From Actinomycetota bacterium (GTDB lineage: Bacteria > Actinomycetota > Acidimicrobiia > Acidimicrobiales > Microtrichaceae), in contig VGBZ01000022.1 of the NCBI GenBank assembly GCA_016870275.1, positions 1-39,414 on the forward strand: 39,414 bases of DNA, in the 5' to 3' direction. The notes beneath the pieces are model-generated. The model was given only the letters and a program-made list of their open reading frames with translations. It was not told the DNA's origin and made no database searches. The position numbers and the translations under genes are program-made. Within the stretch, counting starts at the first letter, position 1. Every line of letters starts with the position of its first letter. This document shows positions 16,785 through 25,294 of this stretch, piece by piece.

Positions 16785-17907
16785 GCGCCTCGAGGAGTTT
16801 GCGGAGGTCGGCGGTGCGTCCGGCCCACGTGAAGTTGCTCGCCACCCGAGCCGCTGCCGCCTCACCCATGGTCCGGCAGCGTTGCGGATCGGTGAGGAGA
16901 TCGGCGAGAGACGCGAGCACAGCGGCGTCGTCGGACGGATCGACGAGTACGCCTGCGGTGGGTGCGCCGACTGCGTCGGGGACACCACCGGTGCGGCCGC
17001 CCACGACCGGCAGTCCCACCGCACCGGCCTGGATGACCACGATCCCGAACGCCTCGACCTCCAGGCCCCGCCGGCGTTCCCGCGGGACGAAGGCGAACAC
17101 GTCTCCGGCGGCGTAGTACTCAGGGAGGTCGGCGTCAGGAACCTCCCCTGCGAACACCACCACATCGGCCACACCGTGCCGCTCGGCAGAAGAGGCGAGC
17201 GCGGCTCGATGGGGGCCGTCGCCGACAACGAGCAGAGCGGTGTCGGGTACCAGTAGACGCAGGTCGGCCAGCACACGGATGAGCGTGTCCTGACCCTTTC
17301 GCTCGACGAGACGGGAGACGGTGACGACGACGGGCCGATCGAGGAGGCTGTGACGCTCACGCACCCGGGCACCGGAGACTCCCGGGTGGAACGCCGCCGG
17401 GTCGATCGCTGGGGCCAGGCGTTGGTGGATCGGCCCGGAGCCGAACGCCGGCTGCAACTCCGACTCACACCACGCAGACACGAAGGTCAGTGCTGCCACC
17501 GAGGAGCCGATCCGGCGGAGCAGCCGACGACCGAGCCACGTCCGAGCGGCAGTCACCTCGAGGCCGTGGGTGAACCCGACGATCGGCACCCCGCAGCGAC
17601 GCCGGAGCCGTGCCCCGAGCAGGCCGAGCGGGAACGCCGCACCGAACAGCACGACGTCGGCTCGATGCTCGGCGATCAGGTCGATCACCTGTCGGCCCAC
17701 CGCCGGAGTGGGGAGCAGCGTCGCGGTGCGACGCCGGACGACCCGATAGGGAGAGGTGGCGTCGAACGTCTCAGCGCCGGGTGAAGTGGAACCGAACACG
17801 ACGACGTCGTCGCCGGCAGCGACCAGACCGCGGGCGAGTTGGTCGACGTAGTACTGGATCCCTCCGACCTTCGGCGGCAGGTCGTTGGTGACGATCAGAA
17901 CCTGCAC
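16777..17907 (-). CDS. Group 1 (GT4) glycosyltransferase, PimB-like mannosyltransferase
   Basis: The protein has 376 residues with the GT-B fold of family GT4. The N-terminal VTNDLPPKVGGIQYYVDQLA is characteristic of PimB/PimC-type enzymes that add mannose from GDP-mannose to phosphatidylinositol mannosides at the inner membrane face. The C-terminal half has the acceptor/donor site TVSRLVERKGQDTLI, the VVGDGPHR segment, and the EX7E-like block EVEAFGIVVIQAGAVGLP. Start GTG 17907 lies 2 nt after the stop of the dienelactone hydrolase gene, so the two are co-transcribed. Whether it makes phosphatidylinositol mannosides or another glycolipid is not decidable here. Confidence 0.83.
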   Translation of the reverse strand: MQVLIVTNDLPPKVGGIQYYVDQLARGLVAAGDDVVVFGSTSPGAETFDATSPYRVVRRRTATLLPTPAVGRQVIDLIAEHRADVVLFGAAFPLGLLGARLRRRCGVPIVGFTHGLEVTAARTWLGRRLLRRIGSSVAALTFVSAWCESELQPAFGSGPIHQRLAPAIDPAAFHPGVSGARVRERHSLLDRPVVVTVSRLVERKGQDTLIRVLADLRLLVPDTALLVVGDGPHRAALASSAERHGVADVVVFAGEVPDADLPEYYAAGDVFAFVPRERRRGLEVEAFGIVVIQAGAVGLPVVGGRTGGVPDAVGAPTAGVLVDPSDDAAVLASLADLLTDPQRCRTMGEAAAARVASNFTWAGRTADLRKLLEALN

Positions 17908-17909
17908 AC

Positions 17910-18599
17910 TCAGCGGACGGTGGACCGGAAGAACTCCACGGTGTCGTTCCACGCCGACTCCGCAGCAGCGGCATCGAACACCTCAGGGCGGTGATCGTTG
18001 AAGAAGGCGTGGTCCACGCCCTCGTGCACGGTCAACACGGCGTCGACACCGTGCTCGTCAACGAGTTCCCGCTCGAGTGAGCGGACCATGTCCGCAGTGA
18101 AGAACCCGTCCTCCGCTGCGTAGTGTCCGCGAACCGGCGCCCGCAGTTGTGAGTAGTCCGGTGCGGCGTACTCCCATGGGATCACTCCGTAGAACGGGGC
18201 GACGGCTGCGATGGCGTCCGGCTCGGCACACGCCACGACGAGCGCCAGGCCCCCGCCCATGCAGAAGCCGACCACGCCCACACCAGATGAGCTGACGGCG
18301 TCGCTGGCCAGCAGGTACGCAATACCGCCTCGCAGTTCGAGTGCCGCCTGATCCACGTTGAGCGCCATCATGAGCTTGCCGGCAGCGTCGGGCTCGGTCG
18401 TGGTGGCGCCGTCGAACAGGTCGGGAGCGAGGGCGGTGAAGCCCGCAGCAGCGAACCGGTCGCAGACCTCTTCGATGTGCGGCACGAGCCCCCACCACTC
18501 CTGGATCACGAGCACTCCGGGTCCAGAACCGGACTCCGGCACCGACAGGTACCCGGAGCCCTCCCGACCATTCACCGGGAACCTGACCAACTCGCCCAC
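17910..18599 (-). CDS. Dienelactone hydrolase family protein
   Basis: The protein has 229 residues from GTG 18599, with GGGAG 7 nt upstream. The alpha/beta hydrolase fold uses a Cys nucleophile, seen as GFCMGGG. The Asp (AAEDGFF) and His (VDHAFFND) of the triad are present. The N-terminal QEWWGLVPHIEEVCDRFA segment is typical. Family members hydrolyse dienelactones in chlorocatechol breakdown, but most actinobacterial copies have unknown substrates. A TACGTT hexamer at 18657-18652 would give a leader of about 45 nt. The longer open frame upstream of 18599 is arginine-rich and probably non-coding. Confidence 0.86.
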   Translation of the reverse strand: MGELVRFPVNGREGSGYLSVPESGSGPGVLVIQEWWGLVPHIEEVCDRFAAAGFTALAPDLFDGATTTEPDAAGKLMMALNVDQAALELRGGIAYLLASDAVSSSGVGVVGFCMGGGLALVVACAEPDAIAAVAPFYGVIPWEYAAPDYSQLRAPVRGHYAAEDGFFTADMVRSLERELVDEHGVDAVLTVHEGVDHAFFNDHRPEVFDAAAAESAWNDTVEFFRSTVR

Positions 18600-18705
18600 T
18601 CGCCGACTCCCGTTTCGTGGCCCGTCCCGTGCGGACGAGCGCCATCGGCTCAACGTAGCGGAACCGTCGTCGAACGGACAGGGCCACAACTGCGATCATG
18701 GACCC

Positions 18706-20010
18706 GTGAGCAGACGTCCCGGTCCCCGCACGGCGATCGTCCTGGCGGGTGGCGGCTTCAAGGCGGCGTTCGAGCTCGGAGCCTTCCGCCATCTCGCCGA
18801 GCACCACGACGTCGTCCCCGACGTGATCACCGCCACCTCGGCCGGGGCGATCCTCGGGACCGTGGCCGCCCAGGCCAGAACCCCGGCCGAACTCCTCCAC
18901 CGGCTCGATGAGGCCGACGGCGACCTGATGGCGATGACGCAGATCGACGTCGTGTTCGGCGAGCAGCCCTGGCTCCGCGAACTCGACGGCACCGAGGCCG
19001 CTGAGCGGATCCGCGCCCTGATCACCGGTGGCGCGCCCGACTCGAGCGGCAACGACGAAGGGCACCACCCGTTCCGAGATGCGATCGAAGTCGCCCGTCG
19101 ACTCCCCAGGGCGCACAGCGCCAGTTCCGACCCGAGGGATCGGGGCATCTTGAACCTCGACCCGTTCGAGGCGGCGCTGCGCGGGAAGACCGATGTGGGC
19201 GTGGCGTCGCTCGATCCGGTATGCGTCGCCCGTGACGGACTCGACCTCCGTCTGGCCACGACCCATTACAAGGCTCGCGCCACCCACTACGTGACCGGAA
19301 ACGCCGAGCTGCTCGACTCCGACGCCCGCACCCCGGTCGCCGACGCCGGCCACTTCGACCTGATCGACGGGCTGATCGCATCGGCGAGCGTCCCCGGTGT
19401 GTTCCCGGCGCGCCGACTCGGTTCGTCCGAGTACGTCGACGGCGGCGTGCTCGCCAACATCCCGCTCGCAGCTGCCGCAGCGCTCGACCCCGGGCGAATC
19501 TTCACGCTCGCAGCCTCACCCGTACGGGAACCAGCGCATCGGGCCGTAGCGCAGGCAGCAGAAGGTCTGGGCTACCTCGCCACGCAGGTCCACAACCTCG
19601 CCGTGCCGCTTCCCGACGGCTGCACCAACACGCTGATCCAACCGTCGATGCTCGTCGTCGACACCTTCGAGGTGCACCCCGGCCGGATGCGCATCGACAT
19701 CGACTACGGGTGGCTGCGCGCCCAGGAGACCGTCGCCGACCTCGACGAGGGAGCCGGACCGATCCTCTCTGCAGCCACCGACACGATCATCGGTCTCCGC
19801 CAACAGGCCTGGGCGCTCGAGAAGCAACTGATCGAACACCACGACGGCGACCTGAGTCGACTCGCATCGATCAAGGGAGCGATTCGCTCGGCGCTCGCCG
19901 CCCGCTCGGCCATGGGATTCGAAGCACCCGAGTCCGCCGAGGACTGGGGGCACCGATGGGAGCGGCACACCGTGGCGAGGGGCGACGACCTCCCGGAGAC
20001 GTTCGACTGA
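18706..20010 (+). CDS. Patatin-like phospholipase/acylhydrolase
   Basis: The protein has 434 residues from GTG 18706. It shows the glycine-rich oxyanion loop VLAGGGFKAAFELGAF at about 12-26, the nucleophile serine in ATSAGAI (AxSxG where GxSxG is usual), and the catalytic Asp in VDGGVLANIPL. This is a Ser-Asp dyad lipase fold. Substrates are likely membrane or storage acyl lipids. No signal peptide is visible. The C-terminal 100 residues are helical and charged. Divergent from the dienelactone hydrolase gene. A weak GATCAT lies 6 nt before the start. Confidence 0.85.
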   Translation: MSRRPGPRTAIVLAGGGFKAAFELGAFRHLAEHHDVVPDVITATSAGAILGTVAAQARTPAELLHRLDEADGDLMAMTQIDVVFGEQPWLRELDGTEAAERIRALITGGAPDSSGNDEGHHPFRDAIEVARRLPRAHSASSDPRDRGILNLDPFEAALRGKTDVGVASLDPVCVARDGLDLRLATTHYKARATHYVTGNAELLDSDARTPVADAGHFDLIDGLIASASVPGVFPARRLGSSEYVDGGVLANIPLAAAAALDPGRIFTLAASPVREPAHRAVAQAAEGLGYLATQVHNLAVPLPDGCTNTLIQPSMLVVDTFEVHPGRMRIDIDYGWLRAQETVADLDEGAGPILSAATDTIIGLRQQAWALEKQLIEHHDGDLSRLASIKGAIRSALAARSAMGFEAPESAEDWGHRWERHTVARGDDLPETFD

Positions 20011-20017
20011 CCCGGCG

Positions 20018-20623
20018 TCACCCGGCGAGACGAAAGAGTTCCGGTGCGACGGGGCAGTCCGCTCGACGCAGAGCCCGTTCCGGGTTCATGCGACCGCCGG
20101 GACGGACCACTGCGGCGAAGGTCGAGACCTCGACCAGGTCGAGACGGTCACCCCGGTTCGCTCCGTCCGCACCCTCGGACCACCGTCGGCAGAGGACGTC
20201 GAACGTGGCTGGTGGAAGGACGGTGCCGATCGGAGCGACGAGCCACGTCGGTCCATCGTGCAACCGGCCGACCACGAGTGCCGATGACGAGCCGCACGCC
20301 CGAGCCTCCACAACAACCGGGAGCCGATCGTCACCGAGTTCCGCAAGGGCCTCGGCGAGTCGATCCGCCGTGGGGTCGGCGGTGAACTCCTCCACCGACC
20401 GCCTCGCCTCCTCGAGGACGTCGAACCCGCAGAGGATCCTCGAGCACAGCCACCAGAGAGGCCCGCAGTCGCTCTGCCGGTCGATGATCCGGCGGCAGGC
20501 CGACACCATCCCCGCCGGGTCGTGACGAAACGCCATGAGCGCCGCCGCCGCCTCCGGGACCAGCACACTGGCGGGAACCCCTTGGGAGCGGGCCACGTAT
20601 CGGAGCCGCTCGATCGGGTGCAT
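20018..20623 (-). CDS. Conserved actinobacterial protein of unknown function (GPLWWLC protein)
   Basis: The protein has 201 residues. The N-terminal 75 residues are helical with the block DPAGMVSACRRIIDRQ followed by GPLWWLCSRIL. I recall this as a recurrent signature of an uncharacterised actinobacterial family, but no function is known to me. The second half reads like a Rossmann-type alpha/beta fold (RLPVVVEARACG, ALVVGRL, TWLVAPIGTVL). ATG 20623 was preferred because TACACT lies exactly 6 nt upstream. The gene is divergent from a thioredoxin-fold orphan. Convergent with the patatin gene, 7 nt apart. Confidence 0.72.
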   Translation of the reverse strand: MHPIERLRYVARSQGVPASVLVPEAAAALMAFRHDPAGMVSACRRIIDRQSDCGPLWWLCSRILCGFDVLEEARRSVEEFTADPTADRLAEALAELGDDRLPVVVEARACGSSSALVVGRLHDGPTWLVAPIGTVLPPATFDVLCRRWSEGADGANRGDRLDLVEVSTFAAVVRPGGRMNPERALRRADCPVAPELFRLAG

Positions 20624-20629
20624 CGGCGG

Positions 20630-20635
20630 AGTGTA
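20630..20635 (-). promoter_or_regulatory. -10-like hexamer of the GPLWWLC gene
   Basis: TACACT on the minus strand, 6 nt before ATG 20623, fits a leaderless start. Confidence 0.45.
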
Positions 20636-20643
20636 CGCCGCGC

Positions 20644-20649
20644 TACGTT
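20644..20649 (+). promoter_or_regulatory. -10-like hexamer of the thioredoxin-fold orphan
   Basis: TACGTT lies 9 nt before ATG 20659. The opposing hexamer is 8 bp away, so the two promoters share a very short divergent region. Confidence 0.45.
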
Positions 20650-20658
20650 CAGGGCTCG

Positions 20659-21144
20659 ATGAGCACCGTCCCCGCTGACGCCCCATTGCAACCGATCGAC
20701 GGCGAAGCCCTCACCTTCGCCGACCAGACCGCCATGTTCCACCTGGTCGTTGTGGCACTCGACCCCTACACGCACGAGAGTTCGTGGATCCTCGAGACCG
20801 CCGGTCGCATCCTCACCAACTTCCACGGTGCGGACTGCCGCGTGGCCTGGCTGGTCCGGGCCCCGGCGGTCGATGCCGAGGCGTTCCTCGGGTCGTGGGC
20901 CGAGCGCGTGCTCACCTTCGCCGATCCGGACGGCAACGCCATCGAGGCGCTCGGCATCACGGCGATCCCGGCGCTCGTGCACGTCGGAACCAACTTGGAC
21001 ATCGTCGGGCGGGCCGACGGCTGGGACCCGGCCGAATGGAAGGCCGTGACCGACAACCTGGCCGGGTTGATGGCGTGGAACCGGGTGCCGCTCCCCCGGC
21101 CCGGGGACCCGGTCGCCTTCCCGGGTGTGCCCGTCAGCGGCTGA
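20659..21144 (+). CDS. Thioredoxin-fold protein without CxxC, unknown function
   Basis: The protein has 161 residues. The pattern beta (FHLVVVALDPY), helix (ESSWILETAGRILTNFHG), beta (CRVAWLVRA) and a cis-proline-like ITAIPALVHVG near residue 105 suggests a thioredoxin-like fold. There is no CxxC, so it is unlikely to be a redox enzyme. GRADGWDPAEWKAV follows the cis-Pro, as in the last helix of thioredoxins. No signal peptide is seen. Its head-to-head arrangement with the GPLWWLC protein suggests related roles. I cannot assign a function. Confidence 0.75.
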   Translation: MSTVPADAPLQPIDGEALTFADQTAMFHLVVVALDPYTHESSWILETAGRILTNFHGADCRVAWLVRAPAVDAEAFLGSWAERVLTFADPDGNAIEALGITAIPALVHVGTNLDIVGRADGWDPAEWKAVTDNLAGLMAWNRVPLPRPGDPVAFPGVPVSG

Positions 21145-21167
21145 CCCGGCCCCGGCTCAACGTGGTC

Positions 21168-21926
21168 TCAGCGGGCCAACCAGCCCCCGTCGACGGCGAG
21201 CACCTCTCCTGTGACATAGGACGAGGCGTCGCTCGCCAGGAACAGGAGCGGGCCGTCGAGTTCGCTGAGTTCACCGGCCCGTCCGATCGGCGTGTTCCGC
21301 TTGATGTAGCTGCGGCCGGACTCCTGCTCGAACATCGTCTCGGAGGTCATCTCCGTCGGGAACCAGCCCGGAGCAATCGCATTGACCCGGACGCCGCGCC
21401 GAGACCATTCGCAGCCGAGTTGACGGGTCATGTTGACCACGGCGCCCTTGGACACGCAGTACGACGCCTCCTTCAGCGGGGCTGATCCGACCACGCCGAA
21501 GATCGATGCGATGTTGATGATGCTTCCCCGACCCCGCTCGAGCATGTGCTGCGCTGCGATCTGGCTCAGGTGGTACGGAGCGATCACGTTCACCGCCATG
21601 GTCAGCTCGACCTGGTCGAGCGCCTCCTCCTCGGCCGGGGTCGGCACGCCGTAGCCGGCGTTGTTGACCAACACGTCGAGGGCCCCGGTCGCCTCGATGG
21701 CGTCACGAACGAGCGACTCACGCTCGTGGCGCACCGTCAGGTCGGCCGGGAGCACGACCACCCCCTCCCCGAGTTCCTCTGCGAGAGCCTCCAGGCGGTC
21801 CGCTCGTCGTGCGGTCAGGACGACGGTCGCTCCGGCGCCGTGCAGCGCCCGGGCGAACTGCACCCCGAGACCCGACGATGCGCCGGTCACGAGCGCCACC
21901 CTGCCGTTGAGTCGGAACAGCTCCAC
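21168..21926 (-). CDS. Short-chain dehydrogenase/reductase (SDR)
   Basis: The protein has 252 residues, a classical SDR. The cofactor motif TGASSGLG is at about 15-22, NNAG near 88, catalytic Ser in NIASIFG, and YCVSK with the active-site Tyr and Lys. The C-terminal VTGEVLAVDGGW block is typical. Arginine after the second strand (LTARRADRL) suggests NADP(H) preference, which is an inference. It oxidises or reduces an unknown alcohol/ketone. The start is GTG 21926, 7 nt after TACGTT. The TTG at 21935 overlaps that hexamer and is less likely. Confidence 0.9.
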   Translation of the reverse strand: MELFRLNGRVALVTGASSGLGVQFARALHGAGATVVLTARRADRLEALAEELGEGVVVLPADLTVRHERESLVRDAIEATGALDVLVNNAGYGVPTPAEEEALDQVELTMAVNVIAPYHLSQIAAQHMLERGRGSIINIASIFGVVGSAPLKEASYCVSKGAVVNMTRQLGCEWSRRGVRVNAIAPGWFPTEMTSETMFEQESGRSYIKRNTPIGRAGELSELDGPLLFLASDASSYVTGEVLAVDGGWLAR

Positions 21927-21933
21927 GCTGGGC

Positions 21934-21943
21934 AACGTAGCGT
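21934..21943. promoter_or_regulatory. Symmetric bidirectional promoter (SDR / VOC genes)
   Basis: The 10 bp AACGTAGCGT holds TACGTT on the minus strand and TAGCGT on the plus strand, sharing the central TA. The minus hexamer is 7 nt from GTG 21926 and the plus hexamer 6 nt from GTG 21950, so both messages would be leaderless from one overlapping element. Confidence 0.5.
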
Positions 21944-21949
21944 GGTCAG

Positions 21950-22384
21950 GTGCCGCCGTCCCACGACCACGGGTTCACCCACGTCGCTCTCGCCGTGTCC
22001 GACCTCGACGCCAGCCTGGACTTCTACCGACGATTCGCCGACATGACGCCGGTCCACCAGCGGACGTCCGACGACGGTACTCGAGTGGCGTGGATCACCG
22101 ACCACACCCGGCCGTTCGTCGTCGTCCTGCTCGAACACGACGTCACCCACACGCTCGGCGGGTGGGCCCATCTCGGAGTGGGGTTGGACTCGACTGTGGA
22201 GGTCGATCGACGGCTCGCTGCGGCCGCTGCTGAGGGTCGGACCGTCTTCGGTCCGACCGACGCAGGTGCGCCGACCGGCTACTACGGCGTGATCGTCGAC
22301 CCCGACGGCCACAACCTCGAGGTGTCGTTCGGCCAGGAGGTCGGCATCACCGTCACCGGTCCCGACGGAACCGACGCAACCTGA
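21950..22384 (+). CDS. VOC-superfamily (glyoxalase/bleomycin resistance-like) protein
   Basis: The protein has 144 residues. The fold opens with [20 protein letters not shown] and closes with [16 protein letters not shown], the two characteristic beta-alpha-beta-beta-beta modules. Candidate metal ligands are the His in FTHVAL, the His of WAHLGVGL and the Glu of LEVSFG. Members include glyoxalase I, extradiol dioxygenases and drug-binding proteins, and I cannot choose between them. The 3' end overlaps the convergent copA by 32 nt, longer than the other convergent overlaps here. Confidence 0.85.
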   Translation: MPPSHDHGFTHVALAVSDLDASLDFYRRFADMTPVHQRTSDDGTRVAWITDHTRPFVVVLLEHDVTHTLGGWAHLGVGLDSTVEVDRRLAAAAAEGRTVFGPTDAGAPTGYYGVIVDPDGHNLEVSFGQEVGITVTGPDGTDAT

Positions 22385-24611
22385 GCGAGTTGGTCACCAC
22401 GAAGATGCTCGATGCCGCCATGGCCGCTGCGGCGACCATCGGGTTGAGCAGACCCAGCGCTGCGACCGGGATCGCAGCGACGTTGTAGGCGAACGCCCAG
22501 AACAGGTTGCCCTTGATCGTGGCGAGCGTTCGCCGGGACAGGCGGATGGCGTCGGCGGCCCCCCGAAGATCCGCTCCAACGAGCGTGAGGTCGGACGCCT
22601 CGATCGCCGCATCGGTCCCCCCGCCGACAGCGATCCCCAGGTCGGCGGTCGCCAGTGCAGCGGCGTCGTTCACGCCGTCCCCGACCATCGCCACGACCCG
22701 CCCCTCCTCCTGCAGCCTCCGCACCTCGTCGACCTTCCCCTGAGGCAGCACCCCGGCGACGACCGTGTCGATGCCGACGACGTCGGCCACCGAGCGCGCC
22801 GGGCCCGGAGCGTCTCCGGTGAGCAGGATCGGCATCAGGCCGAGGCTCCGGAACTCCTCCACGGCCTCACGGGCGTTCTCCTTGGGTTGGTCGGCCACAG
22901 CGAGGACCACCTGCACCCCGCCGTCCCACCCGGCGAGGACCACTGTCCGTCCGAGCGACTCCTGCTCGGCGACGGCGGCCCGCAGGGTGCGACCGAGCAC
23001 CAGACCGGACTCGGTGACGAATGCCGGGCGTCCAGCCACGACCCGACGGGCCGGGGCGGCGGGACGGGTCACCACACCCGTGACTCCCAGGCCGGCGGTG
23101 TTGAGGAACTCGGTGGGCGCCACCACGAGGAGGCCCTCGGAGCGCACGTGCTCCACGATCGCCCGAGCGATCGGATGCTCCGAGGCCGACTCGAGCGAAG
23201 CGACCACTGACAACACCTCGGCTTCATCGGATGAGGGTGCTGTCACGATGTCGACCACGCTGATCGCTCCGGTCGTGACCGTGCCGGTCTTGTCGAGCAC
23301 GACGGTGTCGACCCGGCGGGTGGACTCGAGCACCTCGGGCCCCTTGATGAGAATCCCCAGTTGAGCTCCTCGCCCGGTCCCGACGAGCAGGGCCACGGGC
23401 GTGGCCAGGCCCAGAGCACACGGACACGCAATGATCAGCACCGCAACGGCTGCGCTGAACCCGTGGGCCGGATCGCCGAGAAGCGACCAGACACCGAGCG
23501 TCAGGACGGCGAGCACCAGGACCACCGGGACGAAGACACCGGCAACCCGGTCTGCGAGCCGCTGAATCTGGGCCTTGCCGGTCTGGGCGTCGGCGACGAG
23601 CCGGGCCATGTGGGCGAGTTGTGTGTCGGCGCCGACGCGGGTCGCCTCCACGACCAGTCGACCGGAGACGTTGACGGTCGCTCCGACGACGGCGTCGCCG
23701 ACGCTGACGTCGACCGGGACGCTCTCACCGGTGAGCATGCTGACATCGACTGCTGAGGCGCCCTCGGTGACCGTCCCGTCGGTGGCGATGCGCTCGCCCG
23801 GACGGACGACGAACCGGTCGCCGACATCGAGCTCGTCGACGGCGACGGTACGTTCGGCACCGTCGGCGCCGAGCAGCGTGGCGCTGTCCACGCTGAGCGA
23901 CAGGAGCGCCTCGACAGCGGCGCCTGCGCGGCGCTTGGCCCGCTCCTCGAGCCACCGCCCCAACAGGATGAACGCTGGAACGACGGCGGCCACCTCGAGG
24001 TAGGTGTGGTCGCCACCGCGCAGGATGTCGGCGACTGATGTGAGGTACGCCGCCAGGACACCGACCGACACGAGCGTGTCCATGGTGGCCACGCCGTGAC
24101 GAGCGTTTCGCCAGGCCGCAGCATGGAACGGCCAGGCGCACCAGAGCGCAACCGGGGTGGTGAGCGCGAGTGCGAACCACTGCCAACCGCCGAACTGCAG
24201 CGCCGGCACCATGGAGAGCAGCGCGACCGGGAGCCCGAGCACCAGGCTGACCACGAGTCGTACCGCAAACCCCGACGGAGGTGCGTGCCCGGCATGCCCG
24301 GCATGCCCGGCGTGCCCGTCGGCGTCGGTGGGGTCGTGACCCACCTCGGCGTGACAGCTGACCGTCGGCGTGGCGCCGTAGCCGAGCGACTCCACCGCAC
24401 CGACGAGCTGCTCGACGCCCACCTCGTCGGCGACGTAGCGGACGCGCGCTGTGCCCAGGGCGAAGTTGACGGTCGCCTCGACCCCGACGAGTTCGTTGAG
24501 GCGGCCCTCGACGCGGCTGGCGCAGGACGCACAGGTCATCCCGGTGACGATCATGTCGAGCTGGTCGAGCCCGGCGACGTGCTCCGTCCGATGCTCAGCG
24601 GTGTCGGCCAT
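22353..24611 (-). CDS. copA: Copper-exporting P1B-1 ATPase with His-rich linker
   Basis: The protein has 752 residues. An N-terminal heavy-metal-associated domain has GMTCASC (Cys27, Cys30), followed by a linker with four GHA repeats (His100, 103, 106, 109). Further on come the actuator domain (LTGESVP), the CPC transmembrane motif (Cys396, Cys398), phosphorylation Asp440 in DKTGTVTTG, the nucleotide-binding HP (SEHPIAR) and the hinge [10 protein letters not shown]. The last helices have FAYNVAAIP and [15 protein letters not shown], the YN and MxxSS features of Cu(I) pumps. It exports cuprous ion across the cytoplasmic membrane. TAGCGT lies 9 nt before the ATG. It lies 32 nt downstream of a TrmH gene. 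Confidence 0.95.
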   Translation of the reverse strand: MADTAEHRTEHVAGLDQLDMIVTGMTCASCASRVEGRLNELVGVEATVNFALGTARVRYVADEVGVEQLVGAVESLGYGATPTVSCHAEVGHDPTDADGHAGHAGHAGHAPPSGFAVRLVVSLVLGLPVALLSMVPALQFGGWQWFALALTTPVALWCAWPFHAAAWRNARHGVATMDTLVSVGVLAAYLTSVADILRGGDHTYLEVAAVVPAFILLGRWLEERAKRRAGAAVEALLSLSVDSATLLGADGAERTVAVDELDVGDRFVVRPGERIATDGTVTEGASAVDVSMLTGESVPVDVSVGDAVVGATVNVSGRLVVEATRVGADTQLAHMARLVADAQTGKAQIQRLADRVAGVFVPVVLVLAVLTLGVWSLLGDPAHGFSAAVAVLIIACPCALGLATPVALLVGTGRGAQLGILIKGPEVLESTRRVDTVVLDKTGTVTTGAISVVDIVTAPSSDEAEVLSVVASLESASEHPIARAIVEHVRSEGLLVVAPTEFLNTAGLGVTGVVTRPAAPARRVVAGRPAFVTESGLVLGRTLRAAVAEQESLGRTVVLAGWDGGVQVVLAVADQPKENAREAVEEFRSLGLMPILLTGDAPGPARSVADVVGIDTVVAGVLPQGKVDEVRRLQEEGRVVAMVGDGVNDAAALATADLGIAVGGGTDAAIEASDLTLVGADLRGAADAIRLSRRTLATIKGNLFWAFAYNVAAIPVAALGLLNPMVAAAAMAASSIFVVTNSLRLRRFRRDR
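24285..24320 (+). repeat. Tandem 9-bp repeat in copA linker (4 units)
   Basis: Four near-identical 9-mers (RTGCCCGKC) run end to end and encode the Gly-His-Ala repeats of the CopA linker on the minus strand. The unit is in frame, so copy-number change would alter linker length without breaking the gene. Confidence 0.8.
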
Positions 24612-24620
24612 GCAGCCCTG

Positions 24621-24626
24621 ACGCTA
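24621..24626 (-). promoter_or_regulatory. -10-like hexamer of copA
   Basis: TAGCGT on the minus strand lies 9 nt before ATG 24611 in the gap after the methyltransferase gene. It could permit copA transcription apart from the upstream gene. Confidence 0.4.
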
Positions 24627-24643
24627 CCCCGGGGCGCCTTCAG

Positions 24644-25270
24644 TCAGACTCCGGGCGACTCGCCGTGGTGTCGCAACCACGCCGTCATGGCGATACCCGA
24701 GGCCACCCCGACATTCACCGATCGGGTGGAGCCGTACATCGGGATGTGGCGCACCTCGGCGCAGGCCTCGAGTGCCTCCGGCGACAGTCCGCTGCCCTCC
24801 TGGCCGAACAGCAGGATGCAGCCGAGTGGCAACGGCCGGGCGTCGATCGGCACGGACCCGTCGACGACATCGATGCCGACGACTGCGAGGTCCAGACCGA
24901 CTGCAGTTGCGACGAGCGATCCCACATCAGGGTGGTGGTGTACGTGCAGGTACCGGTCGGTGACCATCGCTCCCCGACGGTTCCACTGACGGCGACCGAC
25001 GATGTGCACCGCCGCTGCGCCAAAGGCGTTGGCGTTCCGGACGACGGTTCCGATGTTCAGATCGTGTCGCAGGTTCTCGATGGCCACGTGGTAACCGAAG
25101 CGACGGGTGTCGAGGTCGGCGACGATCGCCTCGACTGACCAGTAGCGGTAGCGGTCGACGACGTTGCGGGTGTCGCCGCTCTCGAGCAGCTCCGGGTCGA
25201 GTCGCGGGTCCTCGGGCCACGGACGGGCGTGCGGTCCGACGCCGTGGGTTCGTCCTGCGTTGTCGGCCAC
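24644..25270 (-). CDS. TrmH/SpoU-family RNA 2'-O-methyltransferase
   Basis: The protein has 208 residues from GTG 25270. The three SPOUT motifs are present: NIGTVVRNANAFG (motif 1 with Asn and Arg), ILLFGQEGSGLS (motif 2) and PMYGSTRSVNVGVASGIAM (motif 3). The enzyme methylates a ribose 2'-hydroxyl in rRNA or tRNA using S-adenosylmethionine bound in a trefoil knot. About 45 N-terminal residues precede the catalytic fold. The longer open frame upstream overlaps the divergent cbiX gene and lacks support. TACGGT lies 8 nt before the start. The RNA target cannot be told. Confidence 0.88.
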   Translation of the reverse strand: MADNAGRTHGVGPHARPWPEDPRLDPELLESGDTRNVVDRYRYWSVEAIVADLDTRRFGYHVAIENLRHDLNIGTVVRNANAFGAAAVHIVGRRQWNRRGAMVTDRYLHVHHHPDVGSLVATAVGLDLAVVGIDVVDGSVPIDARPLPLGCILLFGQEGSGLSPEALEACAEVRHIPMYGSTRSVNVGVASGIAMTAWLRHHGESPGV

Positions 25271-25278
25271 CGTGGCGG

Positions 25279-25288
25279 ACCGTACCGT
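25279..25288. promoter_or_regulatory. Symmetric bidirectional promoter (TrmH / CbiX genes)
   Basis: ACCGTACCGT contains TACGGT on the minus strand (8 nt from GTG 25270) and TACCGT on the plus strand (6 nt from GTG 25295). They share the TA at 25283-25284. This is the second such overlapping element in the window. Confidence 0.5.
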
Positions 25289-25294
25289 AGCGAT

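Noticed and set aside
18058-18645. ATG at 18645, 6 nt after TACGTT, as a leaderless gene start overlapping the dienelactone hydrolase
   Set aside because: The frame is not that of the hydrolase and gives an Arg-rich product across the whole hydrolase gene. The hexamer more likely serves the hydrolase with a leader of about 45 nt.
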